A stretch of DNA of 8,857 bases from an uncultured Lysobacter sp. (GTDB taxonomy: Bacteria; Pseudomonadota; Gammaproteobacteria; Xanthomonadales; Xanthomonadaceae), in NCBI GenBank assembly GCA_902805755.1, contig CADCUA010000249.1, positions 1 to 8,857 of the forward strand, in the 5' to 3' direction. Under the pieces are notes generated by a model that saw only the letters and a list, made by a program, of their open reading frames with translations, was not told the origin of the DNA and did not search any database. The position numbers were made by a program, and so were the translations under genes. How positions within the stretch are numbered: position 1 is the stretch's first letter; every line of letters starts with the position of its first letter. Below, in pieces: positions 6,110 to 8,857 of the stretch.

Positions 6110-7021
6110 ATGAGCCCTCCCGTCACCGCGCCCGCACGCGACCGCCTGCGCATCGCGATCCAGAAGTCCGGCCGCCTGGCCGATCCCGCGCGCTCGCTGC
6201 TCGCGGCCTGCGGCCTGAGCTGGCGCGAGAGTCGCGACCGCCTGTTCTGTTTCGGCGAGACGCTTCCAATCGACCTGCTGCTGGTACGCGACGATGACAT
6301 TCCGGGCCTGATCGCGGATGGCGTGTGCGACCTCGGCGTCGTCGGGCGCAATGTGCTGACCGAGGCGGGCCTGGCACGGTCCGGTGGCGGTGCGCCGGTG
6401 TTCCGCGAATGGCGCAGCCTCGGCTTCGGTGGCTGTCGCCTGGCGTTAGCTGTGCCCGATGCATGGGACTGGCAGGGAGCGCAGCAACTCGCCGGCAAGC
6501 GCATCGCGACCAGCTATCCCGCGCTGCTGCGGCAATGGCTGGATACGCAGGGGATCGACGCGAACGTCGTGTTGCTGTCGGGCTCGGTGGAGATCGCGCC
6601 GCGGCTCGGACAGGCGGACGCGATCTGCGACCTCGTATCCAGTGGCGCCACGCTCGTTGCGAACCAGCTCAAGGCGGTGGAAACCCTGCTGGAGAGTGAG
6701 GCCGTGCTCGCCGGCCCCGTCGGCGAGTTCGACCCCGTACGTGCAGGCCTGACCGACCTGCTGATGCGCCGCATGGACGGTGCACTTCGCGTCCGCAACA
6801 GCAAGCTGCTGATGTTCCAGGCGACGCGTGGCCTGTTGCCGACCCTGCTACCGATGCTGCCGGACGCGGAAGAGCCGACCGTGATGCAGATCGACGGCGA
6901 GGACCGGCTCGCGCTGCAGGCCCTGTGCCACGGCGCGCTCACCTGGCAGCGGCTGGAAGAACTCAAGCGCGCCGGCGCGCGCGGCCTGATGGTGCTGCCG
7001 ATCGAGGGAATGCTGGCATGA
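6110..7021 (+). CDS. hisG: ATP phosphoribosyltransferase, long form (HisG)
   Basis: It catalyses the first, committed step of histidine synthesis: ATP plus PRPP gives N1-phosphoribosyl-ATP. The 303 residues are the length of the long form (HisG-L), which carries its own regulatory domain and does not need HisZ. Seen: N-terminal [12 protein letters not shown] (12-23), [10 protein letters not shown] (74-83), the PRPP-binding signature [14 protein letters not shown] (169-182), and a C-terminal ACT-like domain (about 226-303) ending in [11 protein letters not shown]. In this family that domain binds histidine and gives feedback inhibition. The ATG has only a weak GAGA site 7-9 bases upstream. The gene lies 24 bases after the TrpR-like gene with no terminator between, and its stop overlaps the hisD start by 4 bases. 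I see no truncation or missing motif. Confidence 0.97.
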   Translation: MSPPVTAPARDRLRIAIQKSGRLADPARSLLAACGLSWRESRDRLFCFGETLPIDLLLVRDDDIPGLIADGVCDLGVVGRNVLTEAGLARSGGGAPVFREWRSLGFGGCRLALAVPDAWDWQGAQQLAGKRIATSYPALLRQWLDTQGIDANVVLLSGSVEIAPRLGQADAICDLVSSGATLVANQLKAVETLLESEAVLAGPVGEFDPVRAGLTDLLMRRMDGALRVRNSKLLMFQATRGLLPTLLPMLPDAEEPTVMQIDGEDRLALQALCHGALTWQRLEELKRAGARGLMVLPIEGMLA

Positions 7022-8319
7022 AGCGCCTGGTGTGGAACGAGACCGACGAAGCGTCACGCGACGCCGCCCTGCGTCGCCCGGCGCAACAGGTTGGCGAAGG
7101 CGTCACCGCGGCCGTAGCCGCACTGCTCGCCGACGTGCGCACGCGCGGCGACGCGGCGGTGCGTGAACTGACCGGGCGCTTCGATGGCGCGACGCTCGAG
7201 ACCTTCGAACTTTCAAGCGACGAACGCGCGGCCGCGTGCGCCGCCGTGCCTGCGGCGCTGCGCCAGGCCATCGACGAAGCCGCCGCGCGCATCCAGCGTT
7301 TCCACCGCGCCGGCATCACCATGCCTTACGCGATCGAAACCGCGCCGGGCGTGCGCTGCGAGCGCATCCTGCGACCGATTGCACGCGTCGGCCTGTATGT
7401 CCCGGCGGGCTCCGCGCCGCTGCCATCCACTGCCTTGATGCTGGGGATACCGGCGCAACTCGCCGGATGCCGCAATGCGGTGCTGTGTACGCCGCCGCGT
7501 GCTGACGGCAGCATCGATCCGGCCGTGGTGTATGCCGCGGATCGCTGCGGCATCACACGCATCTTCAAGCTGGGCGGCGTGCAGGCGATCGCCGCCATGG
7601 CGTTCGGCACCGCAAGCGTGCCCAAGTGCGACAAGCTCTACGGCCCGGGCAACGGCTATGTCACCGAAGCCAAGCGCCAGGTGTCGATGATCGACGGTGG
7701 CGCCGCGATCGACATGCCGGCCGGCCCGTCCGAAGTGCTGGTGATCGCCGATGCGGGCGCGAATCCGACGTTCGTCGCGGCCGACCTGTTGTCGCAGGCC
7801 GAACACGGCCCGGATTCGCAGGTGCTGCTGCTCAGTGATGACGACGCATTGATCGACGCCGTCCAAGTCTGCATCGACGTGCAGCTTGAGACCCTGCCCC
7901 GCGCCGATATCGCGCGGCGCGCGCTCGCCGCCTCGCGGCTGATCCGGGTCGACACGCTTGAGGACGCGTTCGCCATCAGCAACGCCTATGCGCCCGAACA
8001 CCTGATCCTTGCGCTGCGCGATGCGCGCCGCTGGCTGCCGCAGGTGCAGTCGGCCGGCTCGGTATTCCTCGGCGATTGGGCCGCGGAGGCATTGGGCGAT
8101 TACTGCAGCGGCACCAACCATGTGCTGCCTACCAGCGGCGCTGCACGCTACGTGGGCGGGTTGAACGTCGCGAGCTTCCAGGTCGCGATCACCGTGCAGG
8201 ACGTGCAGCCTCAGGGCCTGGCCGCGATCGGGCCGTGCGCCGTCGAACTGGCCACTGCAGAAGGTCTGGACGCGCACCGCCAGGCCGTGGCGCTGCGCCT
8301 GCAGGAGTTGTCCGCATGA
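7018..8319 (+). CDS. hisD: Histidinol dehydrogenase (HisD)
   Basis: It catalyses the last two steps of histidine synthesis: NAD-dependent oxidation of L-histidinol through histidinal to L-histidine, with zinc. The 433 residues match the usual family length. Seen: VGLYVPAG (124-131), [15 protein letters not shown] (184-198), KLYGPGN (206-212) with VTEAKR, and the family signature IDMPAGPSE (231-239). The expected zinc ligands are Gln260 and His263 (LLSQAEHG), Asp361 ([14 protein letters not shown]) and His420. The catalytic pair Glu327-His328 lies in YAPEHL (324-329). The ATG at 7018 overlaps the hisG stop (ATGA) and is preceded by GAGGGA (7004-7009) at 8 bases. The end overlaps hisC the same way, so the three genes are tightly coupled. 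Nothing looks damaged. Confidence 0.98.
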   Translation: MKRLVWNETDEASRDAALRRPAQQVGEGVTAAVAALLADVRTRGDAAVRELTGRFDGATLETFELSSDERAAACAAVPAALRQAIDEAAARIQRFHRAGITMPYAIETAPGVRCERILRPIARVGLYVPAGSAPLPSTALMLGIPAQLAGCRNAVLCTPPRADGSIDPAVVYAADRCGITRIFKLGGVQAIAAMAFGTASVPKCDKLYGPGNGYVTEAKRQVSMIDGGAAIDMPAGPSEVLVIADAGANPTFVAADLLSQAEHGPDSQVLLLSDDDALIDAVQVCIDVQLETLPRADIARRALAASRLIRVDTLEDAFAISNAYAPEHLILALRDARRWLPQVQSAGSVFLGDWAAEALGDYCSGTNHVLPTSGAARYVGGLNVASFQVAITVQDVQPQGLAAIGPCAVELATAEGLDAHRQAVALRLQELSA

Positions 8320-8857
8320 GCGGCGTCCTTGAACTCGTGCGGGAAGATCTGCGTACGTTTGCCGGCTACCGTTCCGCACGCAGCGATCGCCTCGTGGGCG
8401 ACGTCTGGCTCAACGCGAACGAGGCGCCATGGGCGAACGCGGGTGATGCCGCTTGCACCGCGCGCCGCTATCCGGACCCGCAGCCCGAAGCGCTGCGTGC
8501 GTCGCTTGCCGAACTGTACGGCTGCGCGCCCGCGCAGCTGCTGGTGGGACGCGGAAGCGATGAAGGCATCGACCTGCTGGTGCGCGCGCTGTGCCGGCCG
8601 GGACAGGATGCGGTGCTGGTGACGTCGCCCACGTTCGGTATGTATGCGGTCAACGCACGACTGCACGGTACGGCCGTGGTCGACGTGCCGCTGGTGGATG
8701 AAGGTGACACGTGGCGCTGTGATTTCGATGCGGTTGCAAACGCGGCGCTGCGCGAGCCGGTGAGACTGGTCTTCCTGTGTTCGCCGGGCAATCCGACCGG
8801 TGCCGCGCTGCCCGTGCAGGAGGTGCTCGGGCTCGCGAGGCGCCTCGAAGGCCGCGC
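8316..8857 (+). CDS. hisC: Histidinol-phosphate aminotransferase (HisC), 5' part, cut by window edge
   Basis: A pyridoxal-phosphate enzyme of fold type I that moves an amino group from glutamate to imidazole acetol phosphate, giving L-histidinol phosphate. The first 180 codons are present and the frame is open to the edge; the family is usually about 350-370 residues, so roughly half is missing, including the catalytic lysine. Seen: WLNANEAPW (31-39), [11 protein letters not shown] (51-61), the cofactor phosphate-binding [14 protein letters not shown] (78-91), SPTFGMY (104-110) and CSPGNPTG (155-162), whose Asn159 is a conserved cofactor contact. The ATG overlaps the hisD stop (ATGA) and follows AGGAG (8303-8307) at 8 bases. 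hisB and the other his genes probably continue to the right, but that is outside this window. Confidence 0.96.
   Translation, partial: MSGVLELVREDLRTFAGYRSARSDRLVGDVWLNANEAPWANAGDAACTARRYPDPQPEALRASLAELYGCAPAQLLVGRGSDEGIDLLVRALCRPGQDAVLVTSPTFGMYAVNARLHGTAVVDVPLVDEGDTWRCDFDAVANAALREPVRLVFLCSPGNPTGAALPVQEVLGLARRLEGR

Noticed and set aside
7213..8379. Long minus-strand frame (388 codons) opposite hisD
   Set aside because: Same reason: an Arg-rich antisense shadow of a well-supported gene.

Overview
The window is a GC-rich stretch of bacterial chromosome, most likely from a gammaproteobacterium of the order Xanthomonadales (Lysobacterales). This rests on recalled family resemblance, not a database search: a HisS starting MIKPRTP, and a small TrpR-like gene directly ahead of hisG-hisD-hisC. 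It looks like core chromosome. I see no insertion sequence, phage gene, CRISPR array or clear island.

Layout. Bases 1-157 hold no convincing gene but have notable self-complementarity. A minus-strand tRNA-Pro(CGG) unit follows, with promoter (297-325), tRNA with encoded CCA (205-281) and terminator (158-182). Reading away from it on the plus strand is a two-gene unit. It consists of hisS (histidyl-tRNA synthetase) and, overlapping it by 4 bases, an unusually long ammonia-lyase of the MIO-cofactor (HutH/PAL/TAL) superfamily. That unit converges with a minus-strand gene for a membrane diguanylate cyclase: signal peptide, periplasmic 7TMR-DISM sensor, seven membrane helices, coiled coil and GGDEF domain. 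On its other side, and divergent from it, is a histidine-biosynthesis operon: trpR-like regulator, hisG (long form), hisD, and hisC cut off by the window edge. hisG/hisD and hisD/hisC each overlap by ATGA.

How the genes fit together. The histidine operon makes histidine, and HisS consumes it by charging tRNA-His. The lyase beside HisS may act on histidine or another aromatic amino acid, but no other hut gene is present. The most informative regulatory signal is a perfect 10-bp inverted repeat (5732-5757) over the putative promoter of the trpR-like gene. Its inner 18 bases have the size and several bases of a classical TrpR operator. The simplest reading is an autoregulated TrpR-family repressor controlling the whole his operon in place of a his-leader attenuator, since no His-rich leader peptide is visible.

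The items most worth a second look are this repressor/operator pair, the enlarged ammonia-lyase coupled to hisS, and the unexplained structured stretch at the left edge.
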